DNA of 64,000 bases, from the NCBI GenBank assembly GCA_028280945.1, contig JANQKV010000037.1, positions 62,001-126,000 of the forward strand, in the 5' to 3' direction. Position 1 is the first letter of the stretch. The number at the start of each line of letters is the position of its first letter. Below, in pieces: positions 52,675 through 61,579 of the stretch. This DNA is from Opitutaceae bacterium (GTDB lineage Bacteria; Verrucomicrobiota; Verrucomicrobiia; Opitutales; Opitutaceae). The notes beneath the pieces are model-generated. The model was given only the letters and a program-made list of their open reading frames with translations, had not been told where the DNA came from and did not search any database. The position numbers were made by a program, and so were the translations under genes.

Positions 52675-53583
52675 GTGAGTTCCTCCGGAAATCGCTACCA
52701 AGATGTTTACCCGTCTTCGCCGCTTTTGCGCAGCGGAGACCGCGCGCGGCGGCAGGCTGCGGAGCTCATCACACTGGAGTATTTTGAGGCAAAACCGGAC
52801 CGGATGCCGACCCGGGTTTTCGACCAGCATCACATTCTCTTGAACTTAAACCCCGAACCTCACCGGGTGGAAAACTGGCGGGGTGGGGAGCACCGGGACT
52901 TCATTTACCGGCAGAATGAAGTGATCGTGACACCGGCCGGCATGGAGTCCGGCTGGCGCTGGCATGCCCCGTCTCGGGTCATCGTGATCACTCTCGAGCC
53001 CGCGAAACTGAAACGATTTGCCCAAGCCGAAGCCGGAATCCTGCTCACCGCCGACCAACTCAAGGATGTGCCGCAGTTTGTGGATGAGGAGCTTGTTCAA
53101 GCCGGGGTAATGCTGCTCGAAGCACTGCGACTGGAAGGTGCCGGATCGGCGGTGATGTTCGAGTCACTGGCCCGGGTGTTTCTGATCAAGCTCATCCAAC
53201 GCTACGGTCGGGAGCACGACGAGGACTACACGTTCTCCCAGAGCTTCACAGCGCGCCATTTCGAGCGGGTGCTCAACTTCGTAAGCGAGCGTTACGGCCG
53301 GACCATCCAACTGGAGGAGCTTGCGGAGCAGGCGGGTTTAAGTCCGTTTCATTTTTCCCGGGTGTTCAAAAAAACCATTGGCCAAACCCCCCACCAGTTT
53401 GTGACCAGCTACCGGGTCGAACAGGCCAAACGCCAGCTGGCGGACCCGGAGGAGCCGCTGATCGACATCGCCATGGCGTGCGGATTCTCCGACCAGGCTC
53501 ATTTCACCCGGGTGTTCAAGCAGCTCACTGGCCGCACTCCGCGCGGGTGGCGGCTGCACGAGCAGGATTCTTCAAAAACTTAG
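52675..53583 (+). CDS. AraC-family transcriptional regulator
   Basis: 302 residues from GTG 52675. N-terminal cupin-like sensor (FDQHHILLNLNPEPHRVENWRGGEHRDFIYRQNEVIVTPAGMESGWRW), C-terminal double HTH RVLNFVSERYGRTIQLEELAEQAGLSPFHFSRVFKKTIGQTPHQFVTSYRVEQAKRQLADPEEPLIDIAMACGFSDQAHFTRVFKQLTGRTPRGWR. It precedes the hydrolase fusion gene by 86 bp on the same strand and probably regulates it. Confidence 0.92.
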   Translation: MSSSGNRYQDVYPSSPLLRSGDRARRQAAELITLEYFEAKPDRMPTRVFDQHHILLNLNPEPHRVENWRGGEHRDFIYRQNEVIVTPAGMESGWRWHAPSRVIVITLEPAKLKRFAQAEAGILLTADQLKDVPQFVDEELVQAGVMLLEALRLEGAGSAVMFESLARVFLIKLIQRYGREHDEDYTFSQSFTARHFERVLNFVSERYGRTIQLEELAEQAGLSPFHFSRVFKKTIGQTPHQFVTSYRVEQAKRQLADPEEPLIDIAMACGFSDQAHFTRVFKQLTGRTPRGWRLHEQDSSKT

Positions 53584-53669
53584 CAGCGGGCTGCAAGAGA
53601 CGGGCCGTCTTTTCGGCTAAGGTTGGGACGTTCACAGCAACATTAATCTCAACTCGAAACGACAACATC

Positions 53670-55493
53670 ATGAAAACCCTCTCTCAACTTGCTCTCAGTG
53701 CCTCACTCCTCGGCACCACCCAAATCAATGCCGCGCAGACGGAGCGCGTGACCTTCGCCAGCGAAGGCGAAACCCTGGTCGGCACGCTTTTCCTGCCGGA
53801 TAATTTCCAACCCGAACAAGCTCACGCCGCCGTCGTTGTCACCGGTTCCTGGACCTCGGTGAAAGAACAGATGCCCTCCACTTACGCCCGTGCTTTGGCC
53901 CAGGAAGGTTTTGTCGCCTTGGCGTTTGACTTCCGCGGGTGGGGCGAATCATCCGGTGACTTCCGTTACGTCGAGGATCCCGTGGCCAAGACCCGGGACA
54001 TCATCAACGCAGCGGCATTCCTGGCCACGCACCGAGGTGTTGATGCCGGAGCGATTTCGACTCTGGGCATCTGTGCCAGTGCGGGCTATGCGATCGATGC
54101 GGCTCACCAGAGTCCACAGATCCAAGCGGTGGCCGTGGTGGCTCCCTGGTTGCACGATGGGGAAATTGTGGAAGCCGTTTACGGCGGTGAGGAAGGCGTG
54201 GCTGGGTTGATTGCCACAGCGCGTGAGGCCCGCGCAAAGTTCGAAACCACCGGCGAACTCATAACCCTGCCGGCGGCCAGCACCACCGATTCCACCGCGG
54301 TGATGTATCAAGCTCCCTACTACACCGAGCCGGAACGGGGACTTATCCCCAGCTACGACAACAAGTTCAACCTCGCGACGTGGGAGCCGTGGCTGACCTA
54401 CGACGCCGTTGCCACCGCCGGGGTGCTGCAGAAACCCGTTTTGCTCGTCCACTCGGAGTCCGCCGCCATTCCGCAGGGTGCACACAGGTTTGCTGATCGT
54501 GTGGGTTCGAATGGTCGCATCGTGTGGCTTGAGGACGTCAGCCAATTCGACTTTTATGATGATACCGCCGCGATTGAGCAGGCGCTTGCGGAGGTTGCTC
54601 CATTTCTTCGCTCACTCCCCGGGCAAGCCGCCCGGGACGAAGCCGCCATTCAAACGATGGTTGAGTCTGTCGCCACGCTGGCCGATCGCGGTGAGTTCGA
54701 TGCCTTGGAGTCCCTCTACGCGGATGAGGTCACGGTCGATTACACGTCCCTCGCCGGTGGGGAAGTCGAATTGAAGAGTGCCCGTCAACTCATGACGGAG
54801 TGGGCCAGCGTCTTGCCGGGATTCGATCGGACCCGTCACCAGATCTCAGACGTGCAGCTGCACGTGACCGGACGGTCGGCTCAGGCGACGGCGCACGTGG
54901 TGGCCGACCACTGGGTGGAGAAACTTCACTGGCAGGTGACCGGGCGCTATACCTATCGTTTCGAAAACGACGGCGACTGGCGGATCGTTTACCACCGGTT
55001 CGAACTCGAGGCGGAGCAGGGGACACGGGAGGTGTTTGGTCCCGCCGCCGCGAACGCCCAAAAGAATCCGGCAGCCTACATCCAACGCCAACAAACCGAA
55101 GCGGCCGTCCGGGATTTTCTGGGCTCGCTGGAAACCAAGGACATGGACCGTTTTGCCGAGCTGTGGGCGGAGGATGCGGTGCAGGACATGCCGTTCTCCC
55201 CGGAAGGTTTCCCGAAGCGCGTCTCGGGCCGGGAGCATTTGATCGCCCACTATGCGGCGTGGCCGGAAGTGAGTGGTGAGGCTGATTTTACATCGCAGTT
55301 GAAATTCTACCCGACCCGCGATCCTCAAGTGGTCTTTGCCGAGTGGCGGGGCGACGTGAAAATCATCCCTACGGGGCGCCGCTACGAGCAGACCTACGGC
55401 GGCCTGTTCCAGGTGGAGGGGGGACAGATTGCCCTGTTCCGCGAATACTTCGACCCGGCGCCATTCATCTACGCGTTCGGGCTCGCGCGTTAA
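53670..55493 (+). CDS. Secreted alpha/beta hydrolase-SnoaL-SnoaL fusion
   Basis: 607 residues from ATG 53670, giving a signal peptide (MKTLSQLALSASLLGTTQINA). Alpha/beta hydrolase ~25-315: GSWTSVKEQMPSTYARALAQEGFVALAFDFRGWGESSG, nucleophile in LGICASAGYAID, acid side near VLLVHSESAAIPQGA. The position of the usual catalytic His (THFDxYD in YcjY-type relatives) reads SQFDFYDD, so His is replaced by Gln. Two SnoaL-like (NTF2 fold) domains follow, about 330-465 (ESVATLADRGEFDALESLYADEVTVDYTSL) and 480-605 (VRDFLGSLETKDMDRFAELWAEDAVQDMPFSPEGFP). Confidence 0.88.
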   Translation: MKTLSQLALSASLLGTTQINAAQTERVTFASEGETLVGTLFLPDNFQPEQAHAAVVVTGSWTSVKEQMPSTYARALAQEGFVALAFDFRGWGESSGDFRYVEDPVAKTRDIINAAAFLATHRGVDAGAISTLGICASAGYAIDAAHQSPQIQAVAVVAPWLHDGEIVEAVYGGEEGVAGLIATAREARAKFETTGELITLPAASTTDSTAVMYQAPYYTEPERGLIPSYDNKFNLATWEPWLTYDAVATAGVLQKPVLLVHSESAAIPQGAHRFADRVGSNGRIVWLEDVSQFDFYDDTAAIEQALAEVAPFLRSLPGQAARDEAAIQTMVESVATLADRGEFDALESLYADEVTVDYTSLAGGEVELKSARQLMTEWASVLPGFDRTRHQISDVQLHVTGRSAQATAHVVADHWVEKLHWQVTGRYTYRFENDGDWRIVYHRFELEAEQGTREVFGPAAANAQKNPAAYIQRQQTEAAVRDFLGSLETKDMDRFAELWAEDAVQDMPFSPEGFPKRVSGREHLIAHYAAWPEVSGEADFTSQLKFYPTRDPQVVFAEWRGDVKIIPTGRRYEQTYGGLFQVEGGQIALFREYFDPAPFIYAFGLAR

Positions 55494-55565
55494 ATGCAAT
55501 GGGGCTGAAGCTAGCCTTTTGGCTCTTTCGTTTATTCACCCGACTAGGGATCGAGAACCTAATTC

Positions 55566-55802
55566 CTATCCGCCTCCCGAGTTGTCTTCCAGCCGAATGC
55601 TCTTGCCTGCGAACCAAGCAATCAGACACGCGGTTACGAACGGCCAATGACCGGTGATTCCCTCTTCACCCAAGTCCGTAATTAAAAGTGCGCTCAAGGT
55701 AAGTATCAGAGCGATGACAAATTGAGAAATCTCCCTGAAAAGACCAGGCGTCTTCCGGTTTTGGACAACTTCCTTCGATTTCTTTTTGCTTTGAAAGCTC
55801 AT
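55566..55802 (-). CDS. Small membrane protein with two helices
   Basis: 78 residues from ATG 55802: a basic start (MSFQSKKKSKEVVQNRK), two membrane helices (ISQFVIALILTLSALLITDL and HWPFVTACLIAWFAGKSI) and a short polar tail. No family recognised. It overlaps a longer open frame on the same strand that I do not support. Confidence 0.6.
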   Translation of the reverse strand: MSFQSKKKSKEVVQNRKTPGLFREISQFVIALILTLSALLITDLGEEGITGHWPFVTACLIAWFAGKSIRLEDNSGGG

Positions 55803-56111
55803 TGTTAAGCCTTTCTAGGCCTAACTCTCGAATCATAATGAGTTTTTCAAAAAGGCTACCACAACTATCCGACAAGTTATTCACAATGAAATGGGGATAA
55901 CTCCAACTATGCTGGAAGTTGAGGAAATCTCCGATTAGCTGGAAGTAGTGCTTTTGGAAACGTAGCACGGTATTGATCGCGTGATCGATATCGAGTGACA
56001 GGACGTTTACAGAAGTGTCACAGGAACCCTTTGAGGAGGTCGGAAATCTATTATGGGATCGATCTATCCGACTTCGTTTGGTGTCCGAACAACTACCGAA
56101 AGGTGCTAATC
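55803..56111. other. Low-GC intergenic stretch
   Basis: About 310 bp without a supported gene. A minus-strand frame (through 55805-56110) contains DHAINTVLRFQKHYFQLIGDFL, protein-like but with no good start and overlapping the small membrane protein. It could be a decayed gene; otherwise I see nothing. Confidence 0.4.
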
Positions 56112-57089
56112 TTACCACACTGCAACCAAGTCTGGGTGGTCGGTGAACATACCGTCCACTCCGGCTTCGTCTACCAATGCTTGAATCAGCAAGGGAAGGT
56201 CGGAGAACGCAGCTGGCAGTGCGTCGTTGCGCACGGTGAAGGGGTGAACCTGCAGGCCGAGAGCATGCGCGTCGGCAACCAACGAGGTGGGCGGTTTATT
56301 GGGAGCTTTGACTACTTGGCTGAGGTGCGGACCAATGCCTTGCGCGTAGGTCGCAACGTCGGCCAGGCCTTCCGGCGTGCGCATGGCGCTGTAGTTGGCG
56401 GTGGACTCCCTCCAGACGTTTTTGCCGATAAGCTGGACGAGGCGAAGCTTGGTCTTCAATTCAAAGCGCAGTCGCTTGAGTTCGGCCGGGTCGAAGCACT
56501 GCACGAAGACTGGATCGGTTGCTTCCCGATAGCCGTAACGATCGAGCAGTGCCAATAACGCTGCACCCGGGTCCTTGCCTGCAGCAGCGTGCCAAGCGGG
56601 TTTTTTGATCTCGGGATAGATCCCGGCATTGCGGCCGGTGCTTTGGTTGAGCCCATGAATCAGCTGGATCTGGTCCTCCATGCGGCAGAGGCGGAAAGGG
56701 CCCGGCTGGATTGGAAATCGATCGGGGTAAACCCGCTGGCCCGTTGTCGCGTTGATGCGTTCATTAACCTCGAGCTGCTGCAACTCCGCCCAATCAAAAT
56801 CGATGGCGTAGAACCGACCGTCGTCCCGGGCGCGGTTAGGAAACTTGGTAGCCACGTCTGTGGTGGTTTCGAGATGGATGTCGTGCAGCACGACCAATAC
56901 ACCATCCCGCGACATCACCAAGTCCTGCTCAATGTAATCGGCGCCCAACGCATGCGCATAGGCGGCCGACTCCAACGTATGCTCGGGCAGGTAACCTGAA
57001 GCCCCCCGATGCGCGATGACGATTGGGCGCGTTTCAGCCATGGCTGAGACACAAAGCAAAATCATCAGGAAGATCGAGACTCGGGGCAT
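56112..57089 (-). CDS. glpQ: Secreted glycerophosphodiester phosphodiesterase
   Basis: 325 residues from ATG 57089, giving a signal peptide (MPRVSIFLMILLCVSAMA). GlpQ-type TIM barrel: IVIAHRGASGYLPEHTLESAAYAHALGADYIEQDLVMSRDGVLVVLHDIHLETTTDVA with catalytic His and metal Glu/Asp, later FVQCFDPAELKRL, VHPFTVRNDALP and GVDGMFTDHPDL. Hydrolyses glycerophosphodiesters to glycerol 3-phosphate and an alcohol in the periplasm. Full length for the family. Confidence 0.94.
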   Translation of the reverse strand: MPRVSIFLMILLCVSAMAETRPIVIAHRGASGYLPEHTLESAAYAHALGADYIEQDLVMSRDGVLVVLHDIHLETTTDVATKFPNRARDDGRFYAIDFDWAELQQLEVNERINATTGQRVYPDRFPIQPGPFRLCRMEDQIQLIHGLNQSTGRNAGIYPEIKKPAWHAAAGKDPGAALLALLDRYGYREATDPVFVQCFDPAELKRLRFELKTKLRLVQLIGKNVWRESTANYSAMRTPEGLADVATYAQGIGPHLSQVVKAPNKPPTSLVADAHALGLQVHPFTVRNDALPAAFSDLPLLIQALVDEAGVDGMFTDHPDLVAVW

Positions 57090-57184
57090 CACGCGGGCAG
57101 ACAAATAACCTGCCGTGAACCCAATCCCAATCACCTTTCGCTGCAACGCCGCCCCTGTGACACTTGGGCAACGGATGCATGCCG

Positions 57185-58228
57185 TCAGGCCGTGACGGTT
57201 GGTGCCACGAGGTTTTTGGCGAGGCCGATCAATTCCTGTTTCTCGGCCAGAGTCAGTTCAAGGGGAAGCTGGGCCAAGCCGACCAGACGGCGAATGATTT
57301 CAATTCCGGCGAATTTCCAAACGAATGATTCTTCGATATCGCGCTGCTGACGATAGTGGCTGAGATGCGATTCGACGTTCGAAAGTGGCTGCCCGGCCAC
57401 GAGGAGGTGAGCGGCAAATACCCCGAGATCGAATTCCGCGTGGCCCAGATAGGCGAACTCGGGATCGATGACTTTGAGCCCTGCCGCGGTGCTCAACCAA
57501 CTGCCAGGATAGAAGTCCCCGTGAATCAGCACCGGTCCCGTGCCAAGATAGATTTCACCCAGCGCGGCTGCTCGTTCGCGAAGTTCTTTGTCCTCGTGAA
57601 TCGGTTGGGCCAGTTGTTTCAACCCCGGTTGAACGGCGTCCAAGTCAAAGCCGTTGTCGGCTCTGAAGGGCAGGTCAAAGATGTGGGCGTGGTTGAGCTG
57701 CTTGAGGGCTTGGTTGGCCGGGAAAGTGTCGCGAGGGCCATGAACTGATTCTCTGTGCAGCCGGACCAGATAGTCGATCAAGGCGGTGGTGTCCTCGGAG
57801 GAGATGTCACCCTTTGACTGATACACGGAGGTGTAGTCCGAACTGGCACCGAGGTCCTCGGTGACCATGACCAGATTGTCCGGATCAAACGTGACGAGGG
57901 CAGGGGACATCGCGCTCAGCTGAGGGACTCGCGCGACGAATCGATAGAACGCCGTCTCGGCCTCCAATCGTTCCACGGGGGCAGCGACCTGCGGATACTT
58001 TTCCACCCAAGGCCGGCTCTGTTTGATAATGATCGAGCGCCGATTCGTAACGACCCGGCGCACAAAGTTCATGTTGCCCTCGCCGGGTTTCTCCGTGCGC
58101 ACGATGACTTCATCCGGAGCGAGAATATCAAGAGACGTCAGCAAAGGCTCCAGCCCATCGAGATGATCGGCTCCCAGATAGGTGGCGTTGGGAAACTGGT
58201 GGTGGAATCGGGTGGCGAGGTCGGACAT
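57185..58228 (-). CDS. APH-fold kinase, methylthioribose-kinase-like
   Basis: 347 residues. ATP-binding VRTEKPGEGNMNFVRRVVTNRRSIIIKQSRPWVEKYPQVAAPVERLEAE is close to S-methyl-5-thioribose kinase (MtnK: GEGNxNxVFRV..IVKQAxPYxR). Catalytic GPVLIHGDFYPGSWLSTAAGLKVIDPEFAYLGHAEFDLGVFAAHLL also fits. MtnK phosphorylates MTR in methionine salvage, but no mtn genes are nearby, so the substrate may be another sugar. Coding runs to 95 bp behind glpQ. Confidence 0.82.
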   Translation of the reverse strand: MSDLATRFHHQFPNATYLGADHLDGLEPLLTSLDILAPDEVIVRTEKPGEGNMNFVRRVVTNRRSIIIKQSRPWVEKYPQVAAPVERLEAETAFYRFVARVPQLSAMSPALVTFDPDNLVMVTEDLGASSDYTSVYQSKGDISSEDTTALIDYLVRLHRESVHGPRDTFPANQALKQLNHAHIFDLPFRADNGFDLDAVQPGLKQLAQPIHEDKELRERAAALGEIYLGTGPVLIHGDFYPGSWLSTAAGLKVIDPEFAYLGHAEFDLGVFAAHLLVAGQPLSNVESHLSHYRQQRDIEESFVWKFAGIEIIRRLVGLAQLPLELTLAEKQELIGLAKNLVAPTVTA

Positions 58229-58291
58229 GGCAAACAGGCAGGCGCCTGTAAGGAAGAGTCCCGACTCGCCAAAAGATTCCGAACTTTATTG

Positions 58292-61027
58292 CTACTCCTC
58301 CCGCAGGGTGATGGCGGGATCGACCCGGGTGGCGCGGCGGGCGGGGACCCAGCACGCGGTGAGCACGGCGGCGAGCAGGATGACCGCGCTACCGATCAGG
58401 GTCGGGGTATTGCTGCCGCTCGACTCGTAGAGCATTGCCGAAAGGATCCGACTGGTGCCGACAGCGAGGGTCACACCGATGCCGATGCCGACCGCCGCCT
58501 GCAGGGTGCCTTGGCGCAGAATAAGTCCCATCACATCGACCGAGCGCGCGCCCAAAGCCATGCGGATACCAATCTCGCGGGTGCGGGAAGAGACGGCGTG
58601 AGACTTCACGCCGTAGACTCCCACGATGGCCAACACGAGAGCCACTCCACCGAAGACACCAAAGGTGATTCCCGCCATTTTGATCAGCAGCGTGTTGATA
58701 TTGAGCTCAATAAAGCTCGCCAGCGGCCGGATAAACAGCACCGGAGTGGCATCGTCGAATTGCCGCAGTTCACGTCGTAGCGTTGCAATCTCCTGTATCT
58801 CGTCGCGTGAAGCCACGTGCAGGTAGAGGTTGCGCGGTCGGGCTTGTCCAAAGGGTCGATAGATGCGTTCCGGAGCGTTGCGGCGGAAGATCTCCTCCCG
58901 CGGGCTGCGCACGATGCCCACCACCTCCATGGCGTGAGTGGGGTCTCCGCTGGCGGCCGCATCTTCACCCAGATAGATGTATTGGCCCAAAGGGTCGACA
59001 TCATCAAAAAGCAACTCAGCGAGTTGGGTATCGATGATCGCGACCTTGGGCCCATCGGCTTGCGTGGACTCCGCATAGGTAAAGGTGCGACCGCGGAGGA
59101 CGGGGATGTTCAGGGTGTCAAAATAGGTTTCGCTGACAGCGGTGTGGCCGGCCCAGAACTTGGGGCCATAGGGATCGGTCTCGGTGGCGTTCTGTCGACC
59201 ATCGGCCCGGTAGATGGGGCGCCAGTTGAGCTCAAAATTGTAGGGCACACTGGAGGAGAGTGCCACGTTGTCCTCTCCGGAAACGCCCGCCATGTGGCGC
59301 AGCAGTTCGTTTTGTCGGGTCTCGAGACCGGTTTCATCGAGATCGGTCAATCCGTAGTCCAGGTGGGCAACAACCTGGCCTTCGGTCTCATACCCCTGAT
59401 CCATGTATGCGATGCTGTTGGCACTGCGCACAAAAAGCGCGGCAGCGAACAACATCGCGAGCGACAGCGCGATCTGGAGCATGACCAAGCTGTTGCCGAG
59501 GGAGAAGAATCGACGCCAATTCGATCCCGCGCCCCCGCCGGAACCTTGTCGTTTGATGTCCTCGACGAGGTCGGGGCGGGTGATGCGCAGGGCGGGGCCC
59601 AGGCTGGCGGCCAACGTTGCGAGAGCGCAGAACGCGAGGGTGACCCCAATGATGGAAACATCGAAGTAGGGCTGGACGCTGAGGACAAACTTGCTGGCCG
59701 CAAAAAACTCCAATGCGAACGCCAGCATGGCTTCACCGGCCCAGTAGCTGAGATAGAGTCCCACGGCTCCCCCCAGCAGGGAAAGCAACATGCCCTCAGT
59801 GGCGAGTTGACGAACAATGCGTCCCCGCGAGGCACCCAAGGAGAGGCGAATGGCGATCTCTTTTCGACGGTTGGTGCCGCGGGCCAGGATCATGTTGGTG
59901 AGATTCAGGCACGCCACAATCAGCACGGTGGCCGCGAGGCACATGGAGAGGATGGCGAATAGCTCGAGATAGCTCTCATCCCGGGGCTGGTTATTGCCCA
60001 AATTGTTCCGTGATGGCGGCGCGATAATCAATTGGCGTGGTCCATTGTCCTCGGGCAAGGCTTGGTCGTTCAGGTGCTGGTTCACGCTCGCCAAACGGGC
60101 CTTGGCAGCTTCGAGGGGCATACCTCGGGGAAGGCTTCCGACCAGATTTAGCGGATACAAAACGGCGTCTTTGATACTGCGGCCAAACACCGCTTCATTC
60201 ATGCCCAGCGGCAACCATACATCGGGCCCGATGGAAGTATTGAGGCCGACGAAACCTTCGGGGGTGATTCCGATGACAGTGTATTCCGTTTTGTTCACCC
60301 GGATCGTGCTACCAACGAAATCCGACCCTCCACCCGTGCGCTGCCAGAAGGTGTGGTTGGCGACCGCGACCGGTTGCATCGCATCGGGCGCAGCCTCTTC
60401 GTCGGTGAAGAACCTTCCTTGGATGGGTTTTACTCCCACAACGTCGAAGTAGTTGGCCGAGACCATGCAGATAAAACGACCTTGCAGGTCCTCACCTTGG
60501 CCGACGGCTTGCTCACTGAAGGATTGGGCGGCGACATTCTGAAACAGGCCTTCGTGAGCCAGCAGGTTTTCGTATTCGCGATAGCTCCAACGTCGATAAT
60601 CGCGATCGGTATCCGCCCGGCTGTTGTAGATTTCCACGAGGTTGAGCTGTTTGTCCCGGGCCAGCGGCTTCAGCACGGCGTCACGAACAAATGAATACAT
60701 GATGGCGTTGACGCCGATGCCGAGGCTGAGGGTAAACACCGCGATCAGGGTGAACCCGGGCACGCGGGCGAGAGATTTGGCCGCGTATCGCAGGTCGCGG
60801 ATGAAATCGGTGATCAAACGCACGCCCCAGGCGTCGCGGCTCTCTTCCTTGGCCTGGTCGATGCCGCCGAATTCCTTCATGGCCTGGCGCCGGGCTTCGA
60901 TGGGCGACATGCCGCGTTCCAAGTTACGCTCGATCGACTGCTCGAGGTGAAACCGCATCTCCTCGTCGAGTTCATCTTCGAAGCGGCGACGGCCGAAAAG
61001 CCGGGCGATTCGGGTGAAAAGCGTCAT
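58292..61027 (-). CDS. ADOP-type ABC permease (MacB/FtsX-like)
   Basis: 911 residues. N-terminal permease-prefix region (FGRRRFEDELDEEMRFHLEQSIERNLERGMSPIEARRQAMKEFGGIDQAKEESRDAWG), then two FtsX/MacB_PCD halves: the first membrane helix near 95 (FTLIAVFTLSLGIGVNAIMYSFVRDAVLKPL), three helices around 385-470, the second half from ~520 and three C-terminal helices ending in TRVDPAITLREE. No ATPase domain. Such duplicated permeases (ADOP) are typical of Acidobacteriota and Verrucomicrobiota and usually paired with PadR; here the PadR gene lies 4 bp upstream. Possible exporter of peptides or a lipoprotein-related mechanotransmission protein. Confidence 0.9.
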   Translation of the reverse strand: MTLFTRIARLFGRRRFEDELDEEMRFHLEQSIERNLERGMSPIEARRQAMKEFGGIDQAKEESRDAWGVRLITDFIRDLRYAAKSLARVPGFTLIAVFTLSLGIGVNAIMYSFVRDAVLKPLARDKQLNLVEIYNSRADTDRDYRRWSYREYENLLAHEGLFQNVAAQSFSEQAVGQGEDLQGRFICMVSANYFDVVGVKPIQGRFFTDEEAAPDAMQPVAVANHTFWQRTGGGSDFVGSTIRVNKTEYTVIGITPEGFVGLNTSIGPDVWLPLGMNEAVFGRSIKDAVLYPLNLVGSLPRGMPLEAAKARLASVNQHLNDQALPEDNGPRQLIIAPPSRNNLGNNQPRDESYLELFAILSMCLAATVLIVACLNLTNMILARGTNRRKEIAIRLSLGASRGRIVRQLATEGMLLSLLGGAVGLYLSYWAGEAMLAFALEFFAASKFVLSVQPYFDVSIIGVTLAFCALATLAASLGPALRITRPDLVEDIKRQGSGGGAGSNWRRFFSLGNSLVMLQIALSLAMLFAAALFVRSANSIAYMDQGYETEGQVVAHLDYGLTDLDETGLETRQNELLRHMAGVSGEDNVALSSSVPYNFELNWRPIYRADGRQNATETDPYGPKFWAGHTAVSETYFDTLNIPVLRGRTFTYAESTQADGPKVAIIDTQLAELLFDDVDPLGQYIYLGEDAAASGDPTHAMEVVGIVRSPREEIFRRNAPERIYRPFGQARPRNLYLHVASRDEIQEIATLRRELRQFDDATPVLFIRPLASFIELNINTLLIKMAGITFGVFGGVALVLAIVGVYGVKSHAVSSRTREIGIRMALGARSVDVMGLILRQGTLQAAVGIGIGVTLAVGTSRILSAMLYESSGSNTPTLIGSAVILLAAVLTACWVPARRATRVDPAITLREE

Positions 61028-61031
61028 CGTG

Positions 61032-61364
61032 TCAGGCTGATTCGATCAGCAGGTTGAGGCTGGTGGAGAATTCCCGCCATTGGCCGACCTCAATCTCGAG
61101 GCGTTTGCGGCCGGCCGCGGTGAGCGAGTAGTATTTGGCCCGACGGCCATTCTCGGTGGTGCGCCATTCGGATTCGATCAGGCCGGCGTTGCCGAGACGG
61201 ATGAGGGCGGGGTAGAGGGAGCCCTGTTTGAGCGAAAGCGCTTCGCTGCCGATCTGTTCGATACGTTGCTGTATGCCCCAGCCGTGGCGGTCCTCGGCTC
61301 GCAGGGTCGAGAGGATGAGCAGGTCAACGGTGCCTTGCAGCAGGCTGTTTTTCTTCTTCGACAT
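61032..61364 (-). CDS. PadR-family transcriptional regulator, left module
   Basis: 110 residues: GTVDLLILSTLRAEDRHGWGIQQRIEQIGSEALSLKQGSLYPALIRLGNAGLIESEWRTTENGRRAKYYSLTAAGRKRLEIEVGQW, the PadR winged helix with a short C-terminal dimer helix. Couples to the permease gene (4-bp gap). A large inverted repeat covers its promoter. Confidence 0.93.
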   Translation of the reverse strand: MSKKKNSLLQGTVDLLILSTLRAEDRHGWGIQQRIEQIGSEALSLKQGSLYPALIRLGNAGLIESEWRTTENGRRAKYYSLTAAGRKRLEIEVGQWREFSTSLNLLIESA

Positions 61365-61368
61365 GGTT

Positions 61369-61420
61369 ACTCTCGACCGTTGAGAGGAGGAAGGCCCGCT
61401 TCCTCTCGATGGTCAAGAGT
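61369..61420. promoter_or_regulatory. Nested inverted repeat at the left PadR promoter
   Basis: Outer arms ACTCTCGACC (61369-61378) and GGTCAAGAGT (61411-61420), nine of ten paired; inner GAGAGG...GAAG with CTTCCTCTC (61382-61407). Starts 5 bp before the PadR start codon. Candidate operator. Confidence 0.5.
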
Positions 61421-61486
61421 GAATCGAATACCCTGAACATTGAAGGTGTCTAGGTGAGATTTGGATGGGATTTATATCAGCTAATT

Positions 61487-61571
61487 ATCTGTTAATTAAT
61501 TTAATAATACGGTCTACCTGATGTATATGGTCCATATCGTGTTGCCTATTATTATAATCTGTTAGTTAATT
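61487..61571 (+). promoter_or_regulatory. AT-rich promoter/operator region of the HipA-like gene
   Basis: Direct repeat ATCTGTTAATTAATT (61487-61501) and ATCTGTTAGTTAATT (61557-61571), 14 of 15 identical, flanking the palindrome ATATGG-T-CCATAT (61525-61537). Far more AT-rich than the neighbourhood; ends 8 bp before the start codon. Confidence 0.55.
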
Positions 61572-61579
61572 CGAGATAA

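Noticed and set aside
55666..56118. 150-codon minus-strand frame overlapping the small membrane protein
   Set aside because: Partly protein-like, but no credible start and overlaps a better supported gene; noted only as a possible decayed gene.
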